From Spongiactinospora rosea (lineage in GTDB: Bacteria > Actinomycetota > Actinomycetes > Streptosporangiales > Streptosporangiaceae): a stretch of DNA of 64,000 nt. The notes below the pieces were generated by a model. That model was not told the DNA's origin, did no database searches, and was given only the letters and a program-made list of their open reading frames with translations. The stretch is taken from assembly GCF_003315795.1 (NCBI RefSeq), contig NZ_QMEY01000006.1, positions 310,001 through 374,000 of the forward strand, written 5' to 3'. Below are positions 9,002 through 19,765 of the stretch, piece by piece (position 1 is the first letter of the stretch; every line of letters starts with the position of its first letter). The translations under genes were made by a program, and so were the position numbers.

Positions 9002-9076
9002 GACGGAAGTCCTCATGGGTCGGAGCGGAGGCGGGAGCGGGTCGGGAACGGGCCGCCGGGCACGGGCCGGGCCGCC

Positions 9077-9340
9077 CTACAGATGCTTGTAGACCTGCTC
9101 CAGCCCGATGCCCCGGGCCAGCATGAGGACCTGCACGTGGTACAGGAGCTGGGAGATCTCCTCGGCGGCGCGCTCGTCGGACTCGTGCTCGGCCGCCATC
9201 CAGCTCTCGGCGGCCTCCTCCACGACCTTCTTGCCGATCGCATGGACGCCGGCGTCGAGCGCGGCCACGGTACCCGACCCCGCCGGGCGGGTGCGCGCCT
9301 TCTCGGACAGCTCGGCGAACAGCTCATCGAAGGTCTTCAT
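9077..9340 (-). CDS. hisE: Phosphoribosyl-ATP pyrophosphatase
   Basis: An 87-residue all-alpha protein of the MazG-like fold that hydrolyses phosphoribosyl-ATP to phosphoribosyl-AMP, the second step of histidine biosynthesis. The metal-binding helices are visible as [17 protein letters not shown] and [16 protein letters not shown]. It is a stand-alone HisE rather than a HisIE fusion, as usual in actinobacteria. The gene leads the two-gene hisE-hisG unit, 75 bases upstream of the hisG start used here. Confidence 0.96.
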   Translation of the reverse strand: MKTFDELFAELSEKARTRPAGSGTVAALDAGVHAIGKKVVEEAAESWMAAEHESDERAAEEISQLLYHVQVLMLARGIGLEQVYKHL

Positions 9341-9430
9341 GGTCTCTCTCGGCGTTCGGTGACGTGTGGGTCCAGCCTAACGGTGACCGCCGGGCGAGCG
9401 GTCCGGCCCCACATCTCGGCGTGCCGCGGC

Positions 9431-9456
9431 CCCCAGGCCGGGCTAGCGGCCTGGGG
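9431..9456. terminator. Hairpin terminator after the helicase gene
   Basis: A perfect 9-bp stem (CCCCAGGCC with GGCCTGGGG) around an 8-base loop, eight bases beyond the helicase stop codon at 9465. No T-run follows, as is common for terminators in high-GC actinobacteria. Confidence 0.7.
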
Positions 9457-9464
9457 AGCGCGGA

Positions 9465-11081
9465 TCAGTGGCCGTGGCGGTTGGCCGCGCCGCCGTTCTG
9501 GAACGGGCGGCGGCCGCGGCGGTCGTTGCGGTGACCGGCCTCGCGCGGCTCGGCGTGGCCGCCGCGGTTGTCGCGCCCGCCCTCGCGGTACGGCCGGCCG
9601 CCGCCGCGCGCCCCGTCGCGGGACTCGCCGAACGCCGGCACGCCGTCGCGGCGTCCCGGGCGGTCCTGCCGGTCGCCGTAGGACCGCTCGCCGCCGGAGC
9701 GCGGGTGCTCGCCGCCCTCGTGACGGCCGCGGCCGCGGAAGCGGCGGGGGCGGCGACCGGCGGAGCGGTCATCGCCGTCGCGGCGCCTGCGCACGGAGTT
9801 CAGCGGCGCGGGCTCCCACACCGGGACCTCCTCGCCGCTGGGCGGCTGCGCCCCGGCGACCTCGGCCACCCGGGGGTGTCCGGGGGTGGCCTTGAGGCGG
9901 AACGGGCGGATGCCCGCCTGGCGGGTCATCGACTCGGTCGAGCGCCGCTCGTTGGGCAGCACCAGGGTCATCACCGTGCCGCGCTCACCGGCGCGGGCGG
10001 TACGGCCGCCGCGGTGCAGGTAGCTCTTGGGGTCCTGCGGCGGGTCGACGTGCAGCACCAGGCTCACGTCGTCGACGTGGATGCCGCGGGCCGCCACGTC
10101 GGTGCAGACCAGCACGTTGACCGCGCCCTCGCGGAACTCCGACAGGATGCGGGTGCGCTGGTTCTGGCGCTTGCCGCCGTGCAGGCCGCCGGCCCGCACG
10201 CCGACCCGGGCGAGCTGCTTGACCAGCCGGTCCACCCCGTGCTGGGTGCGGACGAACATGATGGTCTTGCCGTCCCGGTTGGCGATCTCGGCGGTGATCG
10301 GGAACTTGTCGTCCCTGGTGACCTGGAGCACGTGGTGCTCCATGGTGTCCACCGGGGAGGTCTCCGGGGCGATGGCGTGGGTCACCGGGTCGGTCAGGAA
10401 GCGCCGGACCAGCTTGTCCACGTCGCGGTCGAGGGTGGCGGAGAACAGCAGCCGCTGCCCGTCGGCGGGCGTCTGCTCCAGCAGCGCGGTGACGACCGGG
10501 AAGAAGCCGAGGTCGCACATGTGGTCGGCCTCGTCGAGCACGGTCACGCGTACGTCGTCGAGCGCGCACTCGCCCTGCTCGATCAGGTCGGTGAGCCGCC
10601 CGGGGGTGGCCACCACGATCTCGACGCCGCGGCGCAGCGCGTCGATCTGCCGGCCCATGGACATGCCGCCGACCACCGTGCGCATCCGCAGCGACAGCCC
10701 CCTGCCGAGCGGTTCGAGGGCGTCGTGAACCTGGAGCGCCAGCTCACGGGTGGGCACCAGGATGACCGCGCGCGGGCGGCCGGGCCTGGCCCGCTCCCCG
10801 GCGACCCGCGCCAGCGTGGGCAGGCCGAAGGCGAGCGTCTTGCCCGAACCGGTCTGGCCGCGGCCGAGCACGTCGCTGCCGGAGAGGATGTCGGGGATGG
10901 TGGCCCGCTGGATGGGGAAGGGAGCCGTGATGCCCTGCCGGGCGAGCGCCGAGACCAGCGGCCTGGGCAGGCCGAGCAGGCCGAACTCGGACGGGCCCGC
11001 GGTGGGCCGGCCGTCCGCTCCGGTGGCCTCCTCCGCGGTCGCGTCGGTGGTCTCGGGCAGGACGGAATCGAGCATGGTCAC
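9465..11081 (-). CDS. DEAD-box ATP-dependent RNA helicase with Arg/Gly-rich tail
   Basis: 538 residues. The RecA-like core (residues about 35-390) shows a Q-motif (TAPFPIQRATIP), motif I GQTGSGKT, motif Ia PTRELALQ, TPGR, motif II VLDEADHM, motif III SAT, and the C-terminal motifs VCTDVAARGIH and HRGGRTARAG. Residues about 420-538 are rich in Arg, Gly, Asp and His with repeated RGG/RDG tripeptides, a basic disordered tail that binds RNA. Such proteins unwind RNA in ribosome assembly, decay or cold adaptation. The start used is the first ATG; a second lies two codons later. A 365-base leader without genes precedes it. Confidence 0.93.
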   Translation of the reverse strand: MTMLDSVLPETTDATAEEATGADGRPTAGPSEFGLLGLPRPLVSALARQGITAPFPIQRATIPDILSGSDVLGRGQTGSGKTLAFGLPTLARVAGERARPGRPRAVILVPTRELALQVHDALEPLGRGLSLRMRTVVGGMSMGRQIDALRRGVEIVVATPGRLTDLIEQGECALDDVRVTVLDEADHMCDLGFFPVVTALLEQTPADGQRLLFSATLDRDVDKLVRRFLTDPVTHAIAPETSPVDTMEHHVLQVTRDDKFPITAEIANRDGKTIMFVRTQHGVDRLVKQLARVGVRAGGLHGGKRQNQRTRILSEFREGAVNVLVCTDVAARGIHVDDVSLVLHVDPPQDPKSYLHRGGRTARAGERGTVMTLVLPNERRSTESMTRQAGIRPFRLKATPGHPRVAEVAGAQPPSGEEVPVWEPAPLNSVRRRRDGDDRSAGRRPRRFRGRGRHEGGEHPRSGGERSYGDRQDRPGRRDGVPAFGESRDGARGGGRPYREGGRDNRGGHAEPREAGHRNDRRGRRPFQNGGAANRHGH

Positions 11082-11446
11082 GAAGGTTCGTGCCTTTCGG
11101 TAGAAGGACGCGGCACGTCACTTCTGCGAAAGGACGGGCCTGGACGCGCGGCACAAGGGCCGCGCCCACTCGGGCGCCCGTTGGATTGACACGGGCGCCG
11201 TGCGGTGCTCGCCGGGGGTGGCGATGCTGCTCCGCACAAGGGCGGTTGGCACCATTCTAACCGCCCTCGGACAACTCGCGATCACACATGCCCGGCGTTC
11301 GCAGTGCCGGCCTCGCGCGTGATTCCTGGTGCCGCCTCGGGGCGGCACAACGGATCAACACCGCGGGGTCGGCCTTTCTTCCCGGAACCCGCCTCGATTT
11401 TCCCGGGTGTCACACGGACGTCCCCCGGAGGGGCCGGGGACGCCGC
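11082..11446. other. Gene-free leader of the helicase gene with a hairpin
   Basis: No gene is supported here. At 11173-11199 there is a perfect 9-bp inverted repeat (GGCGCCCGT with ACGGGCGCC, loop TGGATTGAC). It lies about 92-118 bases upstream of the helicase start, so in the likely 5' untranslated RNA. Long structured leaders are known for some RNA helicase genes; a role here is only a guess. Confidence 0.5.
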
Positions 11447-11812
11447 TCAGACGTTGAAGCCGAGCATGCGCAGCTGCTCGCGCCCCTCGTCGGTGATCTT
11501 GTCGGGGCCCCACGGCGGCAGCCACACCCAGTTGATCTTGACGTCGGAGACCATGCCCTCCAGAGCGGAGTGCGCCTGGTCCTCGATCACGTCGGTGAGC
11601 GGGCAGGCGGCGCTGGTCAGCGTCATGTCGATGGTGGCCACGGGCGCGCCGCCGCCGTCGGCCGGGCTGAGGTCGAGGCCGTAGACCAGGCCGAGGTCGA
11701 CCACGTTGATGCCCAGCTCGGGGTCGACCACGTCCTTCAGGGCCTCCATGACCTCGTCGGCGTTCGCCTCGCTCTCGGGGGCGCTCGTCGGGGTCTCGAC
11801 CGGCTTGCTCAT
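11447..11812 (-). CDS. sufT: SufT-like Fe-S assembly factor (MIP18/DUF59 family)
   Basis: 121 residues of the MIP18/DUF59 family: MEALKDVVDPELGINVVDLGLVYG, then the cysteine-containing motif DMTLTSAACPLTDVIEDQA, and WVWLPPWGPDKITDEGREQLRMLGF at the end. Members help to mature Fe-S proteins. I chose the ATG at 11812, which overlaps the sufU stop by four bases (ATGA) and so suggests translational coupling. It is the last gene of the suf operon. Confidence 0.9.
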   Translation of the reverse strand: MSKPVETPTSAPESEANADEVMEALKDVVDPELGINVVDLGLVYGLDLSPADGGGAPVATIDMTLTSAACPLTDVIEDQAHSALEGMVSDVKINWVWLPPWGPDKITDEGREQLRMLGFNV

Positions 11813-12246
11813 GTCGTGCTCCTCACCAATGCGTCCTTGTAGGCCATCCAGGCCAGCAGCGCGCACTTCACCCGCGCGGGGAACTTGGCCACGCCGGCGA
11901 AGGCCACGGCGTCGCCCAGCACGTCCTCGTCCGGCTCGACCTTGCCCCTGCCCTGCATCAGGCGGGTGAACTCGTCCACCACCGTGAGGGTCTCACCGGC
12001 GGTGGACCCGCTCGCCAGCTCGTACAGCACCGAGGCCGCGGCCTGGCTGATGGAACAGCCCTGGCCGTCGTAGGAGACGTCCTCGATCTTGCCTCCGTCG
12101 CCGACCCGCACCCGCATGGTGATCTCGTCGCCGCAGGTCGGGTTGACGTGGTGGACCTCGGCGTCGTAGGGCTCGCGAAGCCCGCGCCCCTGCGGGTGCT
12201 TGTAGTGCTCCAGGATCAGCTCCTGGTACATCGACTCGGCGATCAT
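11809..12246 (-). CDS. sufU: SufU sulfur-transfer protein
   Basis: 145 residues of the IscU-like fold: YQELILEHYKHPQGRGL at the start, VNPTCGDEITM, YDGQGCSISQAAASVLYEL and VKCALLAWMAY, giving the three conserved cysteines that bind zinc in SufU. It takes persulfide sulfur from SufS and passes it to the SufBCD scaffold. AAGGTG lies a few bases before the ATG at 12246 and supports that start; another ATG five codons later is possible. It sits between sufS (43-base gap) and sufT (four-base overlap). Confidence 0.94.
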   Translation of the reverse strand: MIAESMYQELILEHYKHPQGRGLREPYDAEVHHVNPTCGDEITMRVRVGDGGKIEDVSYDGQGCSISQAAASVLYELASGSTAGETLTVVDEFTRLMQGRGKVEPDEDVLGDAVAFAGVAKFPARVKCALLAWMAYKDALVRSTT

Positions 12247-12288
12247 CTGGTCACCTTCTCGTCCGCCCGCGCCGGTCGCTCCGGCATG

Positions 12289-13556
12289 TCAGGCGAACAC
12301 CTTCTGGACATGGTGGAGGCCGCGCACCAGGGCGTCGATCTCACTCGTGGTGTTGTACAGGTAGAACGACGCCCGGGTGGTCGCCGGTATTCCGAACCGC
12401 AGGTGCAGCGGCCGGGCGCAGTGGTGACCCACCCGCACGGCCACGCCGAAGGCGTCGTCGAGGATCTGGCCCACGTCATGGGGGTGGATCCCGGCGAGGG
12501 TGAAGGACACCGTGCCGCCCCGCGCTTCGAGGTCGGTCGGGCCGATGACGCGCAGCGAGGGGATCTCGCCCAGCGCCTCCAGCGCGTAGGCGGTCAGCTC
12601 GCGCTCGTGGGCGGCGACGGCCTCCATGCCGACCGAGGTGAGGTAGTCGGCCGCCGCGCCGAGCCCGATGGCCTCGACGATCGGCGGCGTGCCCGCCTCG
12701 AACTTGTGCGGCGCGGGGGCGTAGGTCGAGTGGTCCATCCAGACCGCCTCGATCATCTCCCCGCCGCCCAGGAACGGCGGCATCGCGGCCAGCAGCTCGC
12801 CGCGCCCCCACAGCACGCCGATGCCGGAGGGGCCGACCATCTTATGGCCGGTGAAGGCCACGAAGTCGGCGCCCAGGGCGGCGAAGTCGGCCGGGCGGTG
12901 CGGGACGGACTGGGAGGCGTCGAGCAGCAGCAGCGCGCCCGCCTCTCGCACCCGGGCCAGCACCGTGTCCACCGGGTTGACCGTGCCCAGCACGTTGGAC
13001 TGGTGGGCGATCGAGACGATCTTCGTGCGCTCGTTGATCAGGTCGTCGATGCCGGAGAGGTCCAGGCGGCCCTCGTCGGTGACCGGGAACCAGCGCAGCG
13101 TGGCGCCGGTGCGCCGGGCCAGCAACTGCCAGGGCACGATGTTGGAGTGGTGCTCCATCTCCGAGATCACGATCTCGTCGCCGGGGCCCATCCGGAACCT
13201 CGGGTCATCGCCCGCCGGGTTGCCGAACGCGTAGGCGACCAGGTTGAGCGCCTCGGAGGCGTTCTTGGTGAAGACGATCTCATCGCGCGACGGCGCCCCC
13301 ACGAACGCCGCGATCTTGTCCCGGGCCGCCTCGTACGCCTCGGTGGACTCCGCGCCGAGCACGTGCATGGCCCGGCCCACGTTGCCGTAGTGCGCGCTCA
13401 TGTGCTCGCGCATGGTCTCGATCACCTGGAGCGGCTTCTGGGCGGAGTTGCCGGAGTCCAGGTAGATCAACGGGCGGTCGCCGGGCAGCTCGCGGGAGAG
13501 GATCGGGAAGTCCTTCCTGATCCTCTCCACATCGAGGCCCGCACTTGTCACAGTGG

Positions 13557-13560
<4 letters not shown>
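12289..13560 (-). CDS. sufS: Cysteine desulfurase SufS
   Basis: 423 residues of the class V aminotransferase fold. The PLP lysine lies in ADFVAFTGHKMVGPSGIGVLWG, the substrate region in EMEHHSNIVPWQ, and the active-site cysteine in VRVGHHCARPLHLRFG. The enzyme removes sulfur from cysteine as a persulfide and gives it to SufU. The GTG start at 13560 overlaps the sufC stop codon (GTGA), so the two are probably translationally coupled. Confidence 0.96.
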
Positions 13561-14303
<743 letters not shown>

Positions 14304-14305
14304 GG

Positions 14306-14623
14306 TTATGACTCCTTCGAGAGCGAGACGAGGACGTCGTCGCCGTCGAGCTGAACTCGATAGACGGGAACGGGCTTGGTGGCGGGCGGGCCGGTGGGCT
14401 TGCCGGAGCGGATGTCGAAGCACGAGCCGTGCAGCCAGCACTCAAGGGTGTCGTCGTACACGTCGCCCTCGCTGAGCTTCACCTCGGCGTGGGAGCAGAC
14501 GTCGTGCAGGGCGAAGACCTCCCCGCCGGAGCGCACCAGCGCCACGGGGGTGCCGCCGACCTCGACCCCGAGGACTCCGCCCTCGGGGATGTCGGTCAAC
14601 CGGCAGACCTTCTCGAAGCTCAC
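14306..14623 (-). CDS. Rieske-type ferredoxin within the suf operon
   Basis: 105 residues with a single Rieske domain. The [2Fe-2S] ligands are the Cys and His of CSHAEVKLSEG and of CWLHGSCFD. It resembles the ferredoxin subunit of non-heme iron oxygenases but no oxygenase gene is near. A GTG start at 14623 overlaps the sufD stop (GTGA). The position between sufD and sufC is, from memory, common in actinobacteria. It may supply electrons during cluster assembly or be a client of it; this is inference. Confidence 0.9.
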   Translation of the reverse strand: MSFEKVCRLTDIPEGGVLGVEVGGTPVALVRSGGEVFALHDVCSHAEVKLSEGDVYDDTLECWLHGSCFDIRSGKPTGPPATKPVPVYRVQLDGDDVLVSLSKES

Positions 14624-15741
14624 TTCTCCAGCTCCGCTTCCACCGCCCGGGCCACCCGGTCCCTGATCGCCTCGACCTCGATGCGCTCGATGAGCTGGCC
14701 GAAGAAGCCCCTGATGACCAGGCGGCGGGCCTCCTCGAAGGGGATGCCCCTGGCCTGCAGGTAGAAGATGTGCTCGTCGTCGAGGCGGCCGGAGGCGGAC
14801 GCGTGGCCCGCGCCGGCGACCTCGCCGGTGAGGATCTCCAGGTTGGGCACCGAGTCGGCGCGGGCGCCGTCGGTGAGGATCAGGTTGCGGTTGTACTCGT
14901 AGGTGTCGGTGCCCTCGGCCTCGACCCTGATGATCACGTCGCCGATCCACACCGCGTGCGCGGAGTCGCCCTGCAGCGCGCCCTTGTAGAGCACGTTGCT
15001 GCGGCAGTTGGGCACGCTGTGGTCGACCAGCAGGCGGTGTTCCAGGTGCTGGCCCTCGTCGGCGAAGTACAGGCCGACCAGGTCGGCGTCGCCGCCGGGC
15101 GCGGTGTAGGAGATGCTGGGCGACAGGCGCACCAGGTCGCCTCCGAGGGTCACCACGAAGCCGCGGAACGTGGCGTCGCGGCCCAGCTCGGCGTGGTGGT
15201 GGGAGACGTGCACGGCGTCGTCGTCCCAGTCCTGGAGGCTGACGACCTTGAGGGTGGCGCCGTCGCCGACCGCGAACTCCACGTTGTCGGCGTAGGTCGC
15301 GCTGCCCCTGTGGTCGAGCACGACCACGGCCTCGCCCAGCGGCTCGACCCTGACCAGGACGTGGCCGAAGGCCGCGCCGCCGCCCTGGCCGCGCAGGGTC
15401 AGCACGGTGGGCGCGGAGGCCACGGCCCCGCGGGGGACCGTGACGACCGTGGCCTTCTCGAACGACGCGTACGCCTGGGCGCTCACCCGGTCGCGCGGCA
15501 CGTAGACCTTCCCGAGCCTGGCGTCGTCACGGCCCACCGTCTCCACGGTCACCTCGGGCGCGGCCTCCACCTCGACCACGACGTGGCCGGTGGCCTTCGC
15601 CGTGCCGTCGTGCAGGCCGGACAGCCGCGACAGTGGTGTGAACCGCCACTCCTCCTCGCGGCCGGACGGCACCTCGAAGTCGGCGAGGTCGAACGACGCC
15701 TTCTCGTTCAGCGTCGAAAGCGGCTTGGTGCTCAGGCCCAT
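14620..15741 (-). CDS. sufD: SufD scaffold protein
   Basis: 373 residues with the right-handed beta-helix core of SufB/SufD proteins, and conserved C-terminal segments HRLLVDHSVPNCRSNVLYKG, GDSAHAVWIGDVIIR and FYLQARGIPFEEARRLVIRGF. It forms the SufBC2D complex. I chose the ATG at 15741 (MGLSTKPLSTLNEK), two bases after the sufB stop. Coupled genes on both sides place it firmly in the operon. Confidence 0.95.
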   Translation of the reverse strand: MGLSTKPLSTLNEKASFDLADFEVPSGREEEWRFTPLSRLSGLHDGTAKATGHVVVEVEAAPEVTVETVGRDDARLGKVYVPRDRVSAQAYASFEKATVVTVPRGAVASAPTVLTLRGQGGGAAFGHVLVRVEPLGEAVVVLDHRGSATYADNVEFAVGDGATLKVVSLQDWDDDAVHVSHHHAELGRDATFRGFVVTLGGDLVRLSPSISYTAPGGDADLVGLYFADEGQHLEHRLLVDHSVPNCRSNVLYKGALQGDSAHAVWIGDVIIRVEAEGTDTYEYNRNLILTDGARADSVPNLEILTGEVAGAGHASASGRLDDEHIFYLQARGIPFEEARRLVIRGFFGQLIERIEVEAIRDRVARAVEAELEK

Positions 15742-15743
15742 GG

Positions 15744-17152
<1,409 letters not shown>

Positions 17153-17156
<4 letters not shown>

Positions 17157-17878
17157 CTTCCGGACTCCTTGCTCTTGTTCCTGTTCATGGCTTCGCTCAG
17201 TTGCGGCGGGCTGACGTGCGTGGTGCACACGCCGTCGCCGTGGGCGATCGTGGCCAGCCGCTGCACCGGGGTGCCGAGCAGTTCCGCGAACGCCTCCGTC
17301 TCCGCCTCACAGAGCTGAGGGAACGCGGCGGCGACGTGCGACACCGGGCAGTGGTGCTGGCAGAGCTGCTCGCCGCCGGCGACCCGCGGCTTGCTGGCCG
17401 ACGCGGCGTAGCCCTCCGCGGACAGCGCCTCGGCCAGCACGCGGACCCGCTGGTCGGCGGGCACCTCGCGCATCGCGGGCGCCAGCCGCTCCACCAGGGC
17501 CGCCATCTGCGACCTGGCGAAGTCTCCCACCGCGTCCTCGCCCAGCCGCTCCGCCAGGAACCGCAGCGCGTTGCCTGCCAGGTCGTCGTAAGCGTGCTCG
17601 AAGGCACTGCGCCCGGCGTCGGTTATCGCGAACATCCTGGCCGGCCGCCCGCGCCCACGCTGGACGCGGGTGCGGGCCGTGCGAGGCTCTATCATGCCGT
17701 CGGTGAGCAGCGCGTCCAGGTGACGCCGGACCGCCGCGGGCGTCAGCCCCAGGCGCTCGCCCAGCGCCGCCGCCGCGATCGGCCCGTGCTCCAAGATGAG
17801 CCGGGCGACGCGGGCGCGCGTGCTCTGCTCCGCGCCCGACTCCACCTGCTTCATCCTCGCCTGCCTCATGCCGCTCAC
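17153..17878 (-). CDS. sufR: SufR, Fe-S sensing repressor of the suf operon
   Basis: About 241 residues with an N-terminal winged helix-turn-helix ([24 protein letters not shown], residues about 30-60) and a C-terminal cysteine cluster, [23 protein letters not shown], that holds a [4Fe-4S] cluster in SufR proteins. Loss of the cluster relieves repression of suf. Three starts are possible (GTG 17878, ATG 17869, ATG 17854); the first is used. It is the first gene of the operon and the operator at 17894-17908 lies just upstream. Confidence 0.93.
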
Positions 17879-17893
17879 CGTCTGCTCGTTATT

Positions 17894-17908
17894 TCACAAC
17901 ATCAGTGT
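17894..17908 (-). promoter_or_regulatory. SufR-type operator
   Basis: On the minus strand the sequence reads ACACT-GATGT-TGTGA, that is ACACT-N5-TGTGA. As I recall, this is the pattern reported for mycobacterial SufR. It ends 15 bases before the upstream sufR start codon, where a bound protein would block transcription initiation. Confidence 0.7.
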
Positions 17909-18079
17909 GACGTATTTCCTTCCCGCCGTACAAACGGATGACCGGATCCGCTGCAATGCAATTGCTCACGCAGGCAAGCCTTACCTAACCTGCACGGATA
18001 CATGACGAGCGGCCCTCCCAGGCCAGGGGCGTGTGTGCCGGGGCGCGACCCGTCGCGGCGGTTCCCTACACTCGTGCGC

Positions 18080-18988
18080 ATGGAATCCCCTGCCGTCGAA
18101 ATCGCCGGGCTGGTCAAGCGGTACGGCCGCGCGACCGCCGTCGACGGCCTGACGCTGACCGCGCGGCGGGGGGCGGTCACCGCGATCCTCGGCCCCAACG
18201 GCGCGGGCAAGACCAGCACGATCGAGATCTGCGAGGGTTTTCGCCGGGCCGACGGCGGCACCGTGCGGGTGCTCGGCCTGGACCCGGCGAGTCGCGAGCT
18301 GCGGGCCCGGGTCGGCGTGATGCTCCAGTCCGGCGGCGTCCCCCCGGCGATGCCCGCCCGCGAGTGGCTGCGCCTGGTGAGCCGGTTCTCCGCCCGGCCG
18401 CTCGACCCTGAGGCGCTGCTGGGCCTGCTGGGGCTCGCCGAGCACGGCCGCACGCCGTACCGGAGGCTGTCGGGCGGCCAGCAGCAGCGGCTGTCGCTGG
18501 CCGCGGCCGTCGTCGGGCGGCCCGAGCTGGTCTTCCTCGACGAGCCGACCGCGGGCCTGGACCCACAGGCCCGCCACGCCTGCTGGGACCTCGTGCGCGA
18601 GCTGCGGACGGCCGGGGTGTCGGTCGTGCTCACCACCCACTACATGGACGAGGCCGAACGCCTGGCCGACCAGGTCGTGATCATCGACCACGGCCGCGCG
18701 GTGGCGGACGGCAGCCCCGCGTCGCTGACCGGCGCCGAGCGCCAGCTCAGGTTCCGCGCCCGCCCCGGCCTGGACCTGGACGAGCTGCTGGCGGCGCTGC
18801 CCGCGGGCAGCGCCGCCAAGGAGTCGCCGGCCGGGCACTACATCATCGAGGGCCAGGTCGGCCCCGAGCTGCTGGCCACCGTCACGGCCTGGTGCGCCGC
18901 CGAGGGCGTCACCGCCGACGACCTCAGCATCGAGCGGCGCACCCTGGAAGACGTCTTCCTCGAACTGACCGGCAGGGAGCTGCGGTGA
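18080..18988 (+). CDS. ABC transporter ATP-binding protein
   Basis: 302 residues with Walker A GPNGAGKTS, Q-loop MLQSGG, signature LSGGQQQR, Walker B LVFLDEPTAGLD and switch LTTHYMDEAERL, followed by a C-terminal extension typical of DrrA-like exporters. It energises the permease encoded next (GTGA overlap). The pair is divergent from the suf operon. In mycobacteria and many relatives the same ABC pair lies between ctaA and sufR, so this is ancestral gene order; the substrate is unknown. The start is the ATG at 18080. Confidence 0.92.
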   Translation: MESPAVEIAGLVKRYGRATAVDGLTLTARRGAVTAILGPNGAGKTSTIEICEGFRRADGGTVRVLGLDPASRELRARVGVMLQSGGVPPAMPAREWLRLVSRFSARPLDPEALLGLLGLAEHGRTPYRRLSGGQQQRLSLAAAVVGRPELVFLDEPTAGLDPQARHACWDLVRELRTAGVSVVLTTHYMDEAERLADQVVIIDHGRAVADGSPASLTGAERQLRFRARPGLDLDELLAALPAGSAAKESPAGHYIIEGQVGPELLATVTAWCAAEGVTADDLSIERRTLEDVFLELTGRELR

Positions 18989-19764
18989 CCACTACGAGGT
19001 CGGGGCTCGACTTCACCCCCGCGCCCGGCGCCGCGCCACTGTCCCGGATGGTCGCCGCGCAGGCCGCCGCGGAGGTGCGCGGCATGCTGCGCAACGGCGA
19101 GCAACTGCTGCTCACCCTGATCATCCCGGTGCTGCTGCTGGTGGGCTTCTCGCTCGCGCCGGTGCTCGACCTGCCCACCTCCCGCAGGGTCGACTTCCTG
19201 GCCCCGGGCGTGCTGGCGCTCGCCGTGATGTCCACCGCGTTCACCGGGCAGGCCATCGCCACCGGCTTCGAGCGCAGGTACGGCGTGCTGAAGCGGCTGG
19301 GCGCGACCCCGCTGTCGCGGGGCGGGCTGATGCTGGCCAAGACGTCCGCCGTGATCGCGGTGGAGGCGATCCAGGTGGTGGTGATCGCCGGGGTCGCGCT
19401 GGGGCTGGGCTGGCGTCCTCAGGGCTCGCCGTTCGCCGCCGCGCTGCTCCTGCTGCTCGGCACCGCGGCCTTCAGCGGGCTCGGCCTGCTGATGGCGGGC
19501 ACGCTGCGCGCGGAGGCCACGCTCGCCGGGGCCAACCTGGTCTACCTGGTGCTGCTCGGCTGCGGCGGAGTGGTGTTCCCGCTGACGGCCTTCCCCGCGG
19601 GGGCCAGGGGCGTGCTGGAGCTGCTGCCGATCTCCGCGCTGACCGGCGGGCTGCGCGCGGTGCTCGGCTCGGGCGCGGCGCTGCCCGTCGCCGCGCTCGC
19701 CGTACTCGCCGCGTGGGCGGTCCTTTCCCTGGGCCTCGCGGCCCGCACCTTCCGCTGGGAGTGA
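18985..19764 (+). CDS. ABC-2 type transporter permease
   Basis: 259 residues with about six hydrophobic helices (for example LLLTLIIPVLLLVGFSLAPV, the run near FAAALLLLLGTAAFSGLGLL and the last AALAVLAAWAVLSLGLAA). It is the membrane partner of the ATPase at 18080-18988, whose stop codon overlaps its GTG start. The GGVVFPLTAFPAG segment is typical of ABC-2 exporters. The substrate cannot be told. Confidence 0.9.
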   Translation: MTTTRSGLDFTPAPGAAPLSRMVAAQAAAEVRGMLRNGEQLLLTLIIPVLLLVGFSLAPVLDLPTSRRVDFLAPGVLALAVMSTAFTGQAIATGFERRYGVLKRLGATPLSRGGLMLAKTSAVIAVEAIQVVVIAGVALGLGWRPQGSPFAAALLLLLGTAAFSGLGLLMAGTLRAEATLAGANLVYLVLLGCGGVVFPLTAFPAGARGVLELLPISALTGGLRAVLGSGAALPVAALAVLAAWAVLSLGLAARTFRWE

Positions 19765-19765
19765 C

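Noticed and set aside
9465-9780. Simple-sequence repeat in the helicase gene as a separate element
   Set aside because: The CGG/GCC-rich pattern encodes the Arg/Gly tail and is explained by the protein.
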